Source of the DNA: Arenibacter sp. F20364
GTDB lineage: Bacteria; Bacteroidota; Bacteroidia; Flavobacteriales; Flavobacteriaceae
DNA length: 64,000 nucleotides
Reading direction: 5' to 3'
NCBI RefSeq assembly: GCF_023015905.1
Contig: NZ_JALKBD010000020.1
Span: forward strand, 1-64,000
A program made the translations under genes and the position numbers. The notes below the pieces were generated by a model. That model worked only from the letters and a program-made list of their open reading frames with translations, made no database searches and was not told where the DNA came from. Shown here in pieces: positions 29,741 to 38,824 of the stretch. Each line of letters begins with the position of its first letter. Position 1 is the first letter of the stretch.

Positions 29741-30463
29741 TTATCCTTTTTTTACAATTTTGGAGCCAGAGGACAGTTTTTGATGTGCAATAGTGGGATT
29801 GCCTTTATAGGATAACACACTATTTCCACTGGCATCGATCGATAGGGAATTGCTTATGGAAAGATAGGCATTGCTATTGCCGGAAAGGTCAATTTTTAGA
29901 ATATCAACGCTTAGTTCGAAATCGGTTAGTTCACAGTTGCCATCTAGTGCTACGTCCATGGTTTTTACATTGCCCGAGAAATCCATTATACAATTTCCGG
30001 TTGAGATGAGATCGAGTTTCTCTACTGCCAGCGCCCCCGAAAAAAAACTATTGCCGCTCAGATTTATTTTTACATTATCCGTTTCCAAGAGGTCTTCCAG
30101 TTCCAATTTAGTGTTTCCTTTTATTATATAATTATCGATATTCTTGGTAGTAATAAACACATTTAAGGTTTCCTTGCCCTTTATCTTACGAACCTTGTCC
30201 AGTTTTACCATTAACTTGTTGCTTTCCTTGTTTACCAGAATATACTTATGAAGGTTATCGTTGGCCTGCACCCTCAATTTTTCTTCAGTATCCGAAAAGC
30301 TTATATAGACCTTAAAATTATCGTTTACTTCAAGGGAAGTATAACCAGAATATTCATAATCTTTGGTTGTGATATCTTCCGAAGCGGTTATAGTGTCCTT
30401 TTCGCAGGAGAATAACAATACTGCAAAAGCAATTACATAATTTATTTTTGATGTTGCACCCAT
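29741..30463 (-). CDS. DUF2807 (GIN domain) lipoprotein
   Basis: A 240-residue lipoprotein (leader VIAFAVLLFSCEKD) with a putative auto-transporter adhesin head GIN domain (DUF2807, PF10988). This domain folds as a small right-handed beta solenoid; the repeats are visible as recurring LSGNS, STGNC, LDGNC, LSGNS and ASGNS turns every 20 or so residues. Function of the family is unknown; it is common on the surface of Bacteroidota. It is 22 bp downstream of a small membrane-protein frame, and a copy of the 23-nt motif lies further upstream. It would therefore belong to the same regulon as the propeller two-component system. Confidence 0.85.
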   Translation of the reverse strand: MGATSKINYVIAFAVLLFSCEKDTITASEDITTKDYEYSGYTSLEVNDNFKVYISFSDTEEKLRVQANDNLHKYILVNKESNKLMVKLDKVRKIKGKETLNVFITTKNIDNYIIKGNTKLELEDLLETDNVKINLSGNSFFSGALAVEKLDLISTGNCIMDFSGNVKTMDVALDGNCELTDFELSVDILKIDLSGNSNAYLSISNSLSIDASGNSVLSYKGNPTIAHQKLSSGSKIVKKG

Positions 30464-30485
30464 TCTTTTATTTTTTTTAGTTCAA

Positions 30486-30716
30486 TCATTTCTTCGCTGT
30501 TAATAGTAAATAGATCAGAAAAATGGTATAAATAACGTATATACATCTTCTGTAAAATTCAATGCCGAGATTTTTCATTTTATCATTTTTTAGAAATTTT
30601 ATTAAATAGGAAGAGCTCTTCAGCCCCTGCTTCAACTCTTTTTTAGCCCACAGTGAAGCGTCTAAGAGCTGACCATTGACTTCTTTTTCCATATTTAATT
30701 TGTGAAAAGAAGACAT
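30486..30716 (-). CDS. Possible small single-span membrane protein
   Basis: A 76-residue frame from an ATG at 30716. The first 55 residues are charged and helical (EVNGQLLDASLWAKKELKQG), and the end is one hydrophobic span (YVIYTIFLIYLLL) with a basic tail. I do not recognise it. The frame is open further upstream to a TTG at 30755. An overlapping 40-codon frame from the ATG at 30765 competes for the same start region, and a frameshift between the two is possible. It lies 22 bp before the DUF2807 gene on the same strand. Membrane proteins of this shape often precede DUF2807 genes or regulate small envelope systems, but I cannot confirm that here. Confidence 0.4.
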   Translation of the reverse strand: MSSFHKLNMEKEVNGQLLDASLWAKKELKQGLKSSSYLIKFLKNDKMKNLGIEFYRRCIYVIYTIFLIYLLLTAKK

Positions 30717-30821
30717 GTTTGTTAGCTTCTGTGGGTATTCTTCTGTAATTATCAAATGCTTTCATGATTATATTATTTTTGATTAATAATGGTATCAAAG
30801 GTCGTTTGGAATTCCATGGTC

Positions 30822-30844
30822 TACAATCGCATATGCATGTGGAA
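30822..30844 (-). promoter_or_regulatory. 23-nt element, copy 1, upstream of the small membrane protein / DUF2807 unit
   Basis: Read on the minus strand it contains CACATGCATATGCGATTG. It matches copy 2 at 34504-34526 in 21 of 23 positions. It lies 57 bp before the ATG at 30765 and 106 bp before the ATG at 30716, oriented toward these genes. Confidence 0.65.
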
Positions 30845-30959
30845 GTTAGATAGCTTACAAGCCTGCTTAAAACGCATATCACATATTAAATCACATTCAC
30901 AACAGGCAGTCCATTGCGTTGAATATCAGGGAAAGTTCATGCCAATAACTCCTCTCATT

Positions 30960-33044
30960 TTAGGGTAGGGAAACGTTTCCAAGGGTTAGATCTTCAAAAA
31001 GATTCACCATGTTATAATCCGAGTTCATGGAGGTATTGCGGTTTTCAAAGGCAATTCCGTAGCCATGACCATGCGCAATTTTCGAATTTTTTATGGTTAG
31101 ATTGGCCCAGTAGTCCCCATCCAAGCCAATACTTGCTATTTTAGAGACTCCGGGCATTTCGGTTTTTCCAGCATAGAGTACTTCCGTATGGTCCATTAGG
31201 TTTAATGCGCTGGTCGATTGAATTCGGATCCCGTTCCAAAATCCTTTGATAGCACTGGCACCTGTAAACACAATCTTATTATTAGCTGTGCCTTGGGCAA
31301 TTAAATATCCATTGGGAAATACTCCGAACATCTTATCTTCGGCAAATTTGAAAATAGCCCCTGGAAGTATTTTTAACCCAGATTGAACGCTCAAATTACC
31401 ACTTACCAAGTAGCTCGCTCCAAAGTGTAGGGCAGGCCAAACAGTTTCACTCTTATCCGGATTCAACAATTGAGAACCAAAAATTTCGACCCCATTATGA
31501 CCGTTGTCAATAAATTCCATTGCTGTGGCATTATTAAGAGTTTTTACCTGATTGGCAGCCATGGAAATGGCCGGACCTTGGTTTTCGTGGAACCTAATTT
31601 GGTCTATGCGTACTAGATCGGCTCCATTTTCAACGTAAATTCCATGGCCGCCACTGGCCACAATTTTGGAGCTAAATAGCTTTAATTTGGCCCCATGGGC
31701 CCCTGCCAATCCAATGGCGGTCTTGAACTGTAATCCGTCCATGATTTCGCTTCCGGCATTATGTATTTCTACATTGTCCAATTCGTTTTTCATGTCGGCG
31801 GACATTATGGAAATACCTTTCCAATACCCTCCATCAACGGATTCCTTTGAAATGAACTTAATAGGGTATTGAGAGCTTCCAAGAGCAATTATATAACCCT
31901 TTTGTGTAACGTTTATTTCTGAATCCTTGTCCATGTATAATTCAAGGCCTTCCAAAATCCTAAGCCCGGAGATCACCTCTATGGTCCCTTTTACCACATA
32001 TTGCATGTTTTCTGAGCTATTGTAAAGATCGCTCCAAACTGTTTCTCTGGTGGTAGAGATTCGGTCGCCTATAACATCTATAATGTTCTCTGCATTATTT
32101 TGGAATTCCGATAAACTGGATAAACTCCCTAATTGCGATGCCGGTAATTGAAGGGTCTTGTTATTGTTCCTATAGACATTATAGGATTCCGTATTCCATG
32201 TTGCCCCTACTTCAATAGCTACTGAATATGCAGCGCTATATTGAATAATGGAGGAGACCAGGGTTAGATGTCCTCGTCCTTCGTTGTCCAGGCCCAAGCT
32301 AGTGGCGACTTCCATTCCTTGGGCAATTGCCCCACCCGCATATTCAATGGTTACCCGGTCTAATTTGTTTAAAGGACTATTGGAGTTTATGATCAAACCT
32401 TTCCAATAACCAGGAACCTTATTCTTTCCGGTGAAGGTGGTAAAGGAGCTTGCAGCGGCTGTGGTAATAATGGCACCGGGGTTGTCTATATACATGGCCG
32501 TATTTTCCTCAAAGGCTATGACTACGTTCGGATCCATGGTTAGTAGGTCCGTAACATGAATGTCGCCGGTTACTAAATAATCTATTTTGTTGGGATCATC
32601 AAAGACATTGGCCAAGTGGCGACGCGCCGTAATATTCTCCGAGATAATTATGGTTTCCTGTACAGGTGGGGTTTCTACATCCTTTACCGCGATTGCCAAT
32701 TCATCCGTATCATAAAATTCGGTATTGAAAATCTTTAGTTCCACAGAATAGTTCCCGGCCTTATCCGGAGTAAATTTTGGTTTGGCGGTGGTTTCTTCCG
32801 TCAACTCGGATAAACTGCCACCTGGTTTAGCCTTGAATCTCCATAGGTATTGAAAGGGTTTTCCGGCCTTGTCCAAAGACTTGGAACCGTTCAGAATAAC
32901 CGCTTGACCGGCATAAATATCTCCTTGATTCTCGGTATATGCGTCCGCCTCCAAGGTGTTGGAAGGAATTTCTGTGTAGTCATCATCGGAACATCCAAGG
33001 AGCATTAAGAAAATAATTGAAAGAGTGATAAATTTTGTTTTCAT
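30960..33044 (-). CDS. Lipoprotein with PKD-like and three-repeat right-handed beta-helix domains
   Basis: A 694-residue surface or periplasmic lipoprotein. The leader ends at LMLLGCSDDD. Residues of about 30-120 form a PKD-like Ig domain (AGQAVILNGSKSLDKAG to NYSVELKIFN). The rest consists of three long units of a parallel beta helix. Each begins with a TVWxxLxx..YVVxG/YLVSG strand, continues with a 'dpNVVIAFEEN / LELYMDKDSEI / AIFKFAEDKMF' turn, a PGYWKGL / GGYWKGI / KGFWNGI rung and an 'EYAGG / HNAGS / LYAGK' rung. Such helices often bind or cleave polysaccharide, but I see no catalytic signature, so it may be a binding or structural protein. It is 89 bp downstream of the S41-CBM48 gene, likely one operon. 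Confidence 0.85.
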   Translation of the reverse strand: MKTKFITLSIIFLMLLGCSDDDYTEIPSNTLEADAYTENQGDIYAGQAVILNGSKSLDKAGKPFQYLWRFKAKPGGSLSELTEETTAKPKFTPDKAGNYSVELKIFNTEFYDTDELAIAVKDVETPPVQETIIISENITARRHLANVFDDPNKIDYLVTGDIHVTDLLTMDPNVVIAFEENTAMYIDNPGAIITTAAASSFTTFTGKNKVPGYWKGLIINSNSPLNKLDRVTIEYAGGAIAQGMEVATSLGLDNEGRGHLTLVSSIIQYSAAYSVAIEVGATWNTESYNVYRNNNKTLQLPASQLGSLSSLSEFQNNAENIIDVIGDRISTTRETVWSDLYNSSENMQYVVKGTIEVISGLRILEGLELYMDKDSEINVTQKGYIIALGSSQYPIKFISKESVDGGYWKGISIMSADMKNELDNVEIHNAGSEIMDGLQFKTAIGLAGAHGAKLKLFSSKIVASGGHGIYVENGADLVRIDQIRFHENQGPAISMAANQVKTLNNATAMEFIDNGHNGVEIFGSQLLNPDKSETVWPALHFGASYLVSGNLSVQSGLKILPGAIFKFAEDKMFGVFPNGYLIAQGTANNKIVFTGASAIKGFWNGIRIQSTSALNLMDHTEVLYAGKTEMPGVSKIASIGLDGDYWANLTIKNSKIAHGHGYGIAFENRNTSMNSDYNMVNLFEDLTLGNVSLP

Positions 33045-33133
33045 TGAGATTGTTTTTTTGTTTAAAATTTTAGTAAAAAAAGTAAGCGTACTATTGAGGT
33101 TTCAACTACCCATTCTATTTTATTACTCACGGG

Positions 33134-34438
33134 TTACTTTACGGTTTTGATGGAATTGACATAGGGCCCTACTTTAATGGTCTCCTTATTATTGGGATCA
33201 AGTATTAGTATGCCATCTACTATAAATTGGTACTGCGCAGTACCGGGTAAGCATTCCACTTCTACTTGCCATATATTTCCTTTTTTAATCATTGGGGTAT
33301 TCTGACTTGCCCAATAATTGAAGTTCCCTGTAAGGAAGACCGTTTTGGCATTTTCAAACCCTTTCAACTCAAATTTCAATCGTTGAAATACAGGAGGATG
33401 GGCTTCCAAATCACTAAGAAAATCTTGAAGCCTAAATTTCCATTCTTCATCTTTGGTTGTGGGTATCAGCTGGCGTATTGCCATTTTATGGGCTTCATAA
33501 AGAGCAAGGTTAGCCTTTACGGGGATGTCTGGCAGGACACCCACACCCTCCCAATTGGTTTTGGTTATGGGATTTATTGCCTGTCCAAAAGGAATGAAAC
33601 ATTCAAAGTGGTCCGTAATCCTTATACTCCCTCCAGGATTGGCCCCGCCAGCAGTTTTTTCGCCAATAATAGTAGCTTTGTTCAATGCTTGAAGATTATA
33701 GGCCAGTTCCTCGGCTCCCGAAAAGGTTCTTGCGCTGTTAATTATGTAGATAGGTTTGTTTAAATATCTTTTCCCGGGTACATGGGCATAGGTCCATTTT
33801 TGTTCCAGGGAGTTGTTCCACCTCCACTTGAAATCGTTCAGGTGTACCGGTTCATTAAAGAAATAACTGCTTAAAAAAGGAATGGCATCCTTTCCCATGG
33901 CCCCACGACAGTTTCTAAGATCTATAATAAGGGCATCGGTATGGCCTATATAGTTCATCATGGCAGAATAGGTATCCCCTGCATGTTCAGGACCACAAAG
34001 CATGCTAAACGCGATGAGGCCTATGTTGCCATTGAGCACTTCTAGCTTATCAATGCCATAATTTCTCCTTAACGCAAAATTCCCCTGTTCCAGATAATGT
34101 TCTGGGGACAGTTCAAAGGGATTTAGGGAATCCTTTGGAAGTATTTGATCGGAGTAACTAACTTTTAAATGTCGGTCACCGCTTATCTCAAAAAGATCTA
34201 AGGAAAGTTTGTTTGCAAAAGTAGTTTCCTTGCTAAACTCCTTGTAGGCATTAGTGGCCAATTGAGTTTTTAAGTACGAAGCTATACTGGTAGCTACTTC
34301 AGGTAAAACATAACATTTTTCCAGGTGCAGACATAGGCTATCTATTACCTGGCGTTGTTGTTCTTGGGACATTTGTGCCCGACTAAGGAAATTACATAGC
34401 AGTAGGGCAAAAATGAAAATCCAAACCTTCGATTTCAT
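33134..34438 (-). CDS. S41-type protease-like hydrolase fused to a CBM48/AMPK-like domain
   Basis: A 434-residue exported protein (leader IFIFALLLCNFLSRAQ). Residues 25-95 match the Peptidase_S41 N-terminal helical domain. The tail-specific protease core spans about 135-310, with LIIDLRNCRGAMGKD (169-183) and the serine motif ARTFSGAEELAY, Ser240 being the likely nucleophile. EKTAGGANPGG (260-270) is the following loop. There is no PDZ domain. Residues 352-434 form a second domain like CBM48 / AMPK glycogen-binding: VFLTGNFNYWA, then a Trp, LPGTAQYQFIVDGILILDPNN. This fusion of an S41 hydrolase and a starch-type beta sandwich is unusual. A 23-nt element lies 66 bp before the start. The gene is between the regulator gene and the beta-helix lipoprotein. 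Confidence 0.88.
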   Translation of the reverse strand: MKSKVWIFIFALLLCNFLSRAQMSQEQQRQVIDSLCLHLEKCYVLPEVATSIASYLKTQLATNAYKEFSKETTFANKLSLDLFEISGDRHLKVSYSDQILPKDSLNPFELSPEHYLEQGNFALRRNYGIDKLEVLNGNIGLIAFSMLCGPEHAGDTYSAMMNYIGHTDALIIDLRNCRGAMGKDAIPFLSSYFFNEPVHLNDFKWRWNNSLEQKWTYAHVPGKRYLNKPIYIINSARTFSGAEELAYNLQALNKATIIGEKTAGGANPGGSIRITDHFECFIPFGQAINPITKTNWEGVGVLPDIPVKANLALYEAHKMAIRQLIPTTKDEEWKFRLQDFLSDLEAHPPVFQRLKFELKGFENAKTVFLTGNFNYWASQNTPMIKKGNIWQVEVECLPGTAQYQFIVDGILILDPNNKETIKVGPYVNSIKTVK

Positions 34439-34503
34439 AGTCCTGATATTGAGTTATATATTCAATTTTTTTCAGGACAAAGGACGAATGCTACCGCAGT
34501 TTG

Positions 34504-34526
34504 TACAATCGCATATGTATGTGAAA
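34504..34526 (-). promoter_or_regulatory. 23-nt element, copy 2, upstream of the S41-CBM48 gene
   Basis: Minus-strand reading contains TTCACATACATATGCGATTG. It lies 66 bp before the start codon at 34438 in the gap after the response regulator gene. Same orientation relative to its gene as the other copies. Confidence 0.7.
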
Positions 34527-34561
34527 TTCGAGGATTTTTTTATTGTTTTTAACGGGATATG

Positions 34562-35194
34562 TTATAGCAATTTATCCTTAAATGCCTTGGCAACGGCTTC
34601 GCTCTTACTATTTACATGCAGTTTTTCGTAAATTTTTTTGATATGGGAGCGTACGGTATCAATGGCTATAAATAATTCTGAAGCGATCATTTTGTAGCTA
34701 TAACCATCCACTAGGAGTTGTAGCACCTCTGTTTCGCGTTCACTAAGGGCATAGTCCTTATTCTTGGTCTGTGGTATAATCTGGAACATCTTTAGAACTT
34801 GGGTAGCTATTGACGAGGTCATTGGAGCACCACCCAAGGTGGCGTCCTGTATGTATTCCAATAATTTGGCAGGTGGCGTCTTTTTTAACAAATACCCATT
34901 GGCCCCGTTCCTTAGTGCCTCGAAAACATTTTTATTGTCGTCAAAGACGGTGAGCATCAACACTTTGACTTCAGTATTCACTTCCCTTATTCTTTTAAGG
35001 CCTTCCAGACCATCGGTTCCAGGCATATTGATGTCCATCAAAATAACATCTGGCAACCACTTTTCCACTTCTTCGGCAACATTGTTGCAATTCTTGTAAG
35101 ATGCAAGAACTGAAAATCCATCACTACCATTGATCAACATGGTGAGTCCTTCACGAAATTGGGGATTATCCTCATATACTACTACCCTTATCAT
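34562..35194 (-). CDS. NarL/FixJ-type response regulator
   Basis: DNA-binding response regulator of 210 residues. The receiver domain has acidic residues Glu8-Asp9 (VVVYEDN), the phospho-acceptor Asp54 (VILMDINMPG) and the conserved Lys near residue 105 (GYLLKKTPP). A LuxR-type helix-turn-helix follows (LSERETEVLQLLVDGYSYKMIASELFI; about 145-205). It lies 71 bp downstream of the propeller histidine kinase gene, so the two are a cognate pair. The 23-nt element before the surrounding transcription units is the natural candidate target, inferred from its distribution. Confidence 0.95.
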   Translation of the reverse strand: MIRVVVYEDNPQFREGLTMLINGSDGFSVLASYKNCNNVAEEVEKWLPDVILMDINMPGTDGLEGLKRIREVNTEVKVLMLTVFDDNKNVFEALRNGANGYLLKKTPPAKLLEYIQDATLGGAPMTSSIATQVLKMFQIIPQTKNKDYALSERETEVLQLLVDGYSYKMIASELFIAIDTVRSHIKKIYEKLHVNSKSEAVAKAFKDKLL

Positions 35195-35265
35195 AACTGT
35201 CTATTTTTGTAAATTTAGGCACCAAATCCATGGGACAAAATCACATAAAGATGTTAAAATTATCT

Positions 35266-38200
35266 TTACCGGACGGGAATGCCCAAACAAATTTCGGTTC
35301 CTAGATCTGGCATACTGTCAATTTTTAGATGTCCCTTGAGGACTGTGGCCCGTTTAACCATATTGTCCAAGCCATTGCCGCTATCTACCTTTTCCAAGTC
35401 GAAGCCTATTCCGTTATCCATGATCTTCATACATAGCCATCTATCGCGATAAGTCAATTCGACCTCTGCGCGCTTGGCATAGGAGTACTTGGCAGTATTA
35501 TTGATGGCCTCCTTGAAAATAAGAAAGAGGTCGCGCCGAGCTTCCATATCCAGTTTTAAATCGTTTATTTTATCGTCGACCTTAAAGTAGAACTCTATGT
35601 TCCTGGCTTCTAAGATACCGGTTGCATATTCCCTCATTCTTGCAATGACCCTGTGCATGTTATCGTTGTCCGGTTTAATGCTCCACACGATGTCGTCCAT
35701 GGCCTCCATCATTCTTTGGCTGTTGTCCGTAATCTTGGAAAGGTAATTACTACTGGTTACGGTATCAATGCTCATTTTACTCTTGGCCATGGAACTTAGA
35801 ATATTTATAGTGCTCAAGGTAGAGCCCATATCATCGTGTAGGTCCCTTGCCACTTTGATCCTTAAATTTTCAACGGCCAATATGCGATTTACCTTCAGTC
35901 GATATATAAAATAGGTGACTCCCAATACCGTGCACAGCATTAAGGAAATAAACCACCAGGTACGATAGAAGGGGGGGAGAATCCGGAAATTGATACGGGT
36001 AGTCTCATCGGGTTCCAATCCTTGGAGGTTCATGCATTTAACCTCAAAGGTATATGCCCCGGAAGGCATAGTCGTATAGGTCGCAGCAAGATCTCTTTCG
36101 GCCTTGACCCAGTCCTGGTTGACCCCAGGAATACGATAATAATATTGAAGTTTTCGTTGCTGGGAAAAGCTCAAGGCAGAAAAATAGAAGGTAAAGGAAT
36201 TTTGATAATGGTTAAAGACGATTTCCTTTTGAGCCATGATCGAATCTACTGGCATATAGGTGTTGAATAACTTAAAGTCGGTAATACTTACCTTAGGAGG
36301 CTTTTGTTTATAGTTGAGTTTTTCGGGTGAGAAACCGAAAACCACATCCTCACCGCCAAACCATATCTCCCCGTTTTGCATCATCCATTTGGAACTGTTG
36401 GTCTTTTCCGCATATATTACCCCATGAAGATTGCTATAGGAGCTTATGATATTCTTGTTGTAGTTATAACTGCTAAGCCCATTGCTCGTAATCATCCATG
36501 CTATTCCTTCCCGATCCATCATTAGCTGTAAAACCCTTGATCCATACAAGCCTTCATGCGAGGTGATTTTTTTTACTGTGCCATTATGGATATTAAGAAT
36601 GTTCAATGCCTCGGCCCCGACAAAAAAAATACTGTCGTTGTATTGCTGTATATCAGAAATAGTATTGTCCATTACCCCATAGCTGTCGTTGAACTCGGAG
36701 TTGAAATGATATAGGATGTTGTTCGTGTCTACGTCTATCACATATACCCCCTGTTTGTGGGTACCTACCCATAACCTACCTTGATGGTCCACATAAAGTC
36801 GGTAAATGATGGTATTGAAATTATGCATTTCTTCAAAACTTTCATCGACAATGGGCTTGCTTTTGTTCCATTTTATGAGGCGTCCACTTTGGGTGCCAAA
36901 CCACAAGTTTCCATTGTTGTCCTCTTTTAGTTGGCGGATGGTGGAATTTTTAAACACCGGTGGATGCAGCCAATGTAGTGCCTTTTTATTTTTTGCATCA
37001 ATCACAGCCAATTTGCCTCCTTGACAGACAGACCATATATGTCCGGATTCACGGTGTTGTTGAAGGTCCCAAATTGAGGCATATTGGGGATGGAACTCGG
37101 GCCCTATACCTAGGAATGGATCGGCATCCAATTTTATGAAATTCTGATCATAAAATAAGATGCCCTTACCCCAAGTTCCAATCCAATTTTCTTTGGTCTT
37201 GGTTTCCAGAATGGCGTTTACCGGGGAGTCCAGTCCAAGGCCATCTATAACCACAAGGCTGTACACGTCCTTTTGATTGGGATTCATCACAAAAAGCCCA
37301 TTTTCCGTACTTAACCAAATATTGCCTTCCCGGTCTTCAAAGAGATGCCTGGCCTGATTACATTTTATATCGAACTCCAAAGGGTTGGCTTTTAGGTGTT
37401 GGTAAAAACCTTGTAAATCTTTGTCATAGCTCAACAGCGAGTTTTCCCCTCCAATCCAGATTTGGCCCGTACTTGTCTCCATAATCTGCCTTAGAACGGT
37501 ATACTTTTTTGTCGCATTATGGTTTATTATGGTATCCGTCAGAAATTGATTTTTTTTCGGGTCGAAATGCAGGAGAACCGGGTGTTCCCGATGTGGATCA
37601 TAATCCCAGTAGGTTAGCCACCAAGTGCCGTTTTTGTCCTTAATAAAATCTCCCGAATTGGTGATGTCCCTGTTGTTCAGTAAAGGTATATTCCCAGGAT
37701 TGTTGAGCCGGTGAAAGACCTCGTCACTAGAACTTCGGTATACCGCTAGGCCCTGTTCACTACAAATCCAATAATCTCCAGTTTCCCTGTCTTCAAAAAG
37801 GGAGACAACACCCCACCCTCTGGGGATTTTTATGGGTAAATTGGATTCTACAAAGGACTGGGATTTGTCATCGTACCAGAAAAGGCCGTATTTGGAAGCA
37901 CATAAAAATACTTGTTTTTTACTGTCCACGTAAAGCTTGAATTCCGATCTTGGGGGAATGGTGCCAAAACTCCTAATGGGAATCCCTGTATAGTGAAAAT
38001 CTACGGTGTTGAACTGCCCGATCTGCCCTCCTTGCAGTAGCCATAGATTGCCTTTACCGGCATCCAATATTTGATCTACACCTATACTCGGTGGTAGCTG
38101 ATATTTTTCGGGACCAACAAAGGATAAGAATTTTCTACCGTCAAAACGCTGTATGCCTACCTCAGTACCTACCCAAAGAAACCCCTTAGGGTCCTGCCAA

Positions 38201-38322
38201 ACGCATTTGACTTTGTTGGTGTTTAAGCCATCGGCTAAGGAAAATCTATTAAAAACATAGGAGTTCTGGCCAAAAACATAAGTTTGGAAACATAAAAAGA
38301 AACAAAGAATCCTTTTGCTCAT
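35266..38322 (-). CDS. Two-component sensor with Reg_prop beta-propeller, Y_Y_Y domain and histidine kinase
   Basis: A 1018-residue membrane sensor of the kind Bacteroidota use to detect glycans or other periplasmic ligands. A signal peptide (ILCFFLCFQTYVFG) leads to two seven-bladed propellers with many Reg_prop turns (DPKGFLWVGTEVG, DREGNIWLSTENG, DNNGNLWFGTQSG, DHQGRLWVGTHKQ). A Y_Y_Y domain follows (YYRIPGVNQDWV to YTFEVKCMN), then one membrane span (WWFISLMLCTVLGVTYFIYRL). The cytosolic part is a HisKA_3 kinase with His829 in ARDLHDDMGST, and HATPase_c with DNGIGFD. The classical hybrid form has a receiver and AraC domain fused at the end; here the regulator is a separate NarL-type protein, as in NarX-like systems. 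Ligand unknown. Confidence 0.95.
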   Translation of the reverse strand: MSKRILCFFLCFQTYVFGQNSYVFNRFSLADGLNTNKVKCVWQDPKGFLWVGTEVGIQRFDGRKFLSFVGPEKYQLPPSIGVDQILDAGKGNLWLLQGGQIGQFNTVDFHYTGIPIRSFGTIPPRSEFKLYVDSKKQVFLCASKYGLFWYDDKSQSFVESNLPIKIPRGWGVVSLFEDRETGDYWICSEQGLAVYRSSSDEVFHRLNNPGNIPLLNNRDITNSGDFIKDKNGTWWLTYWDYDPHREHPVLLHFDPKKNQFLTDTIINHNATKKYTVLRQIMETSTGQIWIGGENSLLSYDKDLQGFYQHLKANPLEFDIKCNQARHLFEDREGNIWLSTENGLFVMNPNQKDVYSLVVIDGLGLDSPVNAILETKTKENWIGTWGKGILFYDQNFIKLDADPFLGIGPEFHPQYASIWDLQQHRESGHIWSVCQGGKLAVIDAKNKKALHWLHPPVFKNSTIRQLKEDNNGNLWFGTQSGRLIKWNKSKPIVDESFEEMHNFNTIIYRLYVDHQGRLWVGTHKQGVYVIDVDTNNILYHFNSEFNDSYGVMDNTISDIQQYNDSIFFVGAEALNILNIHNGTVKKITSHEGLYGSRVLQLMMDREGIAWMITSNGLSSYNYNKNIISSYSNLHGVIYAEKTNSSKWMMQNGEIWFGGEDVVFGFSPEKLNYKQKPPKVSITDFKLFNTYMPVDSIMAQKEIVFNHYQNSFTFYFSALSFSQQRKLQYYYRIPGVNQDWVKAERDLAATYTTMPSGAYTFEVKCMNLQGLEPDETTRINFRILPPFYRTWWFISLMLCTVLGVTYFIYRLKVNRILAVENLRIKVARDLHDDMGSTLSTINILSSMAKSKMSIDTVTSSNYLSKITDNSQRMMEAMDDIVWSIKPDNDNMHRVIARMREYATGILEARNIEFYFKVDDKINDLKLDMEARRDLFLIFKEAINNTAKYSYAKRAEVELTYRDRWLCMKIMDNGIGFDLEKVDSGNGLDNMVKRATVLKGHLKIDSMPDLGTEICLGIPVR

Positions 38323-38632
38323 GCAACCTAATGGTTTATACTAAAATTACGCAAAGATTCGACATCCCATGTATTAAAAATTTGGAAATGATAGATTGTT
38401 ATGGCTTCGTATTCTTGGGGCGACGAATTCACCTTATGCGCACAACAATACGGAGATCCATAGATCCAATAATAGATTGATTAGAAATTGAAAAAGTGCT
38501 AACATGATCGCTTTTTTAATTGATGAATAAACCCCAATAGTTTTGAATCTGGATTAATCGATTTATTTTTTTAAACCCCATGGGATTGTTAAACTATTGA
38601 ACAGGACAAATGTAGAGCGAGTTGGGAATTCA

Positions 38633-38655
38633 AGAAATAGCATAAATATGTGAAA
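38633..38655 (-). promoter_or_regulatory. 23-nt element, copy 4 (degenerate), facing the sensor kinase gene
   Basis: Minus-strand reading contains TTTCACATATTTATGCTATT. It agrees with copy 2 at about 16 of 23 positions. It lies about 310 bp before the sensor kinase start, so a role in autoregulation is possible but less certain. Confidence 0.4.
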
Positions 38656-38683
38656 ATAGTTTTTTTGATACCCAGAATTAAAA

Positions 38684-38706
38684 TACCACATTTTTATGCG
38701 ATTGCA
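38684..38706 (+). promoter_or_regulatory. 23-nt element, copy 3, upstream of the S41 protease gene
   Basis: Plus-strand reading contains CCACATTTTTATGCGATTG. It matches copy 1 at 18 of 23 positions and lies 118 bp before the ATG at 38825. Confidence 0.55.
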
Positions 38707-38824
38707 CAGTATTTCGGTTCCCAAGACCTTTGAATTCTGATATTTTCTCTCAATATGTAATCGATAAGTCTAAGAAAATCCAGTGCCAATGGGTTGCATT
38801 TTGGATGTTACTAACAAACAAGTG

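Larger units (their letters stand above)
38323..38824. other. Divergent regulatory region between sensor kinase and S41 protease genes
   Basis: A gene-free, AT-rich region of about 500 bp. It contains two copies of the 23-nt element facing away from each other, at 38633-38655 (minus) and 38684-38706 (plus), 28 bp apart. I see no small gene or RNA structure that I can defend. The divergent pair would allow the regulator to control both its own operon and the S41 protease. Confidence 0.6.

Noticed and set aside
30643-30882. 79-codon minus-strand frame overlapping the small membrane-protein frame
   Set aside because: Runs through the 23-nt element and its likely promoter; the other frame has a clearer protein pattern. 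The 40-codon version from 30765 is mentioned as a possible frameshift partner only.
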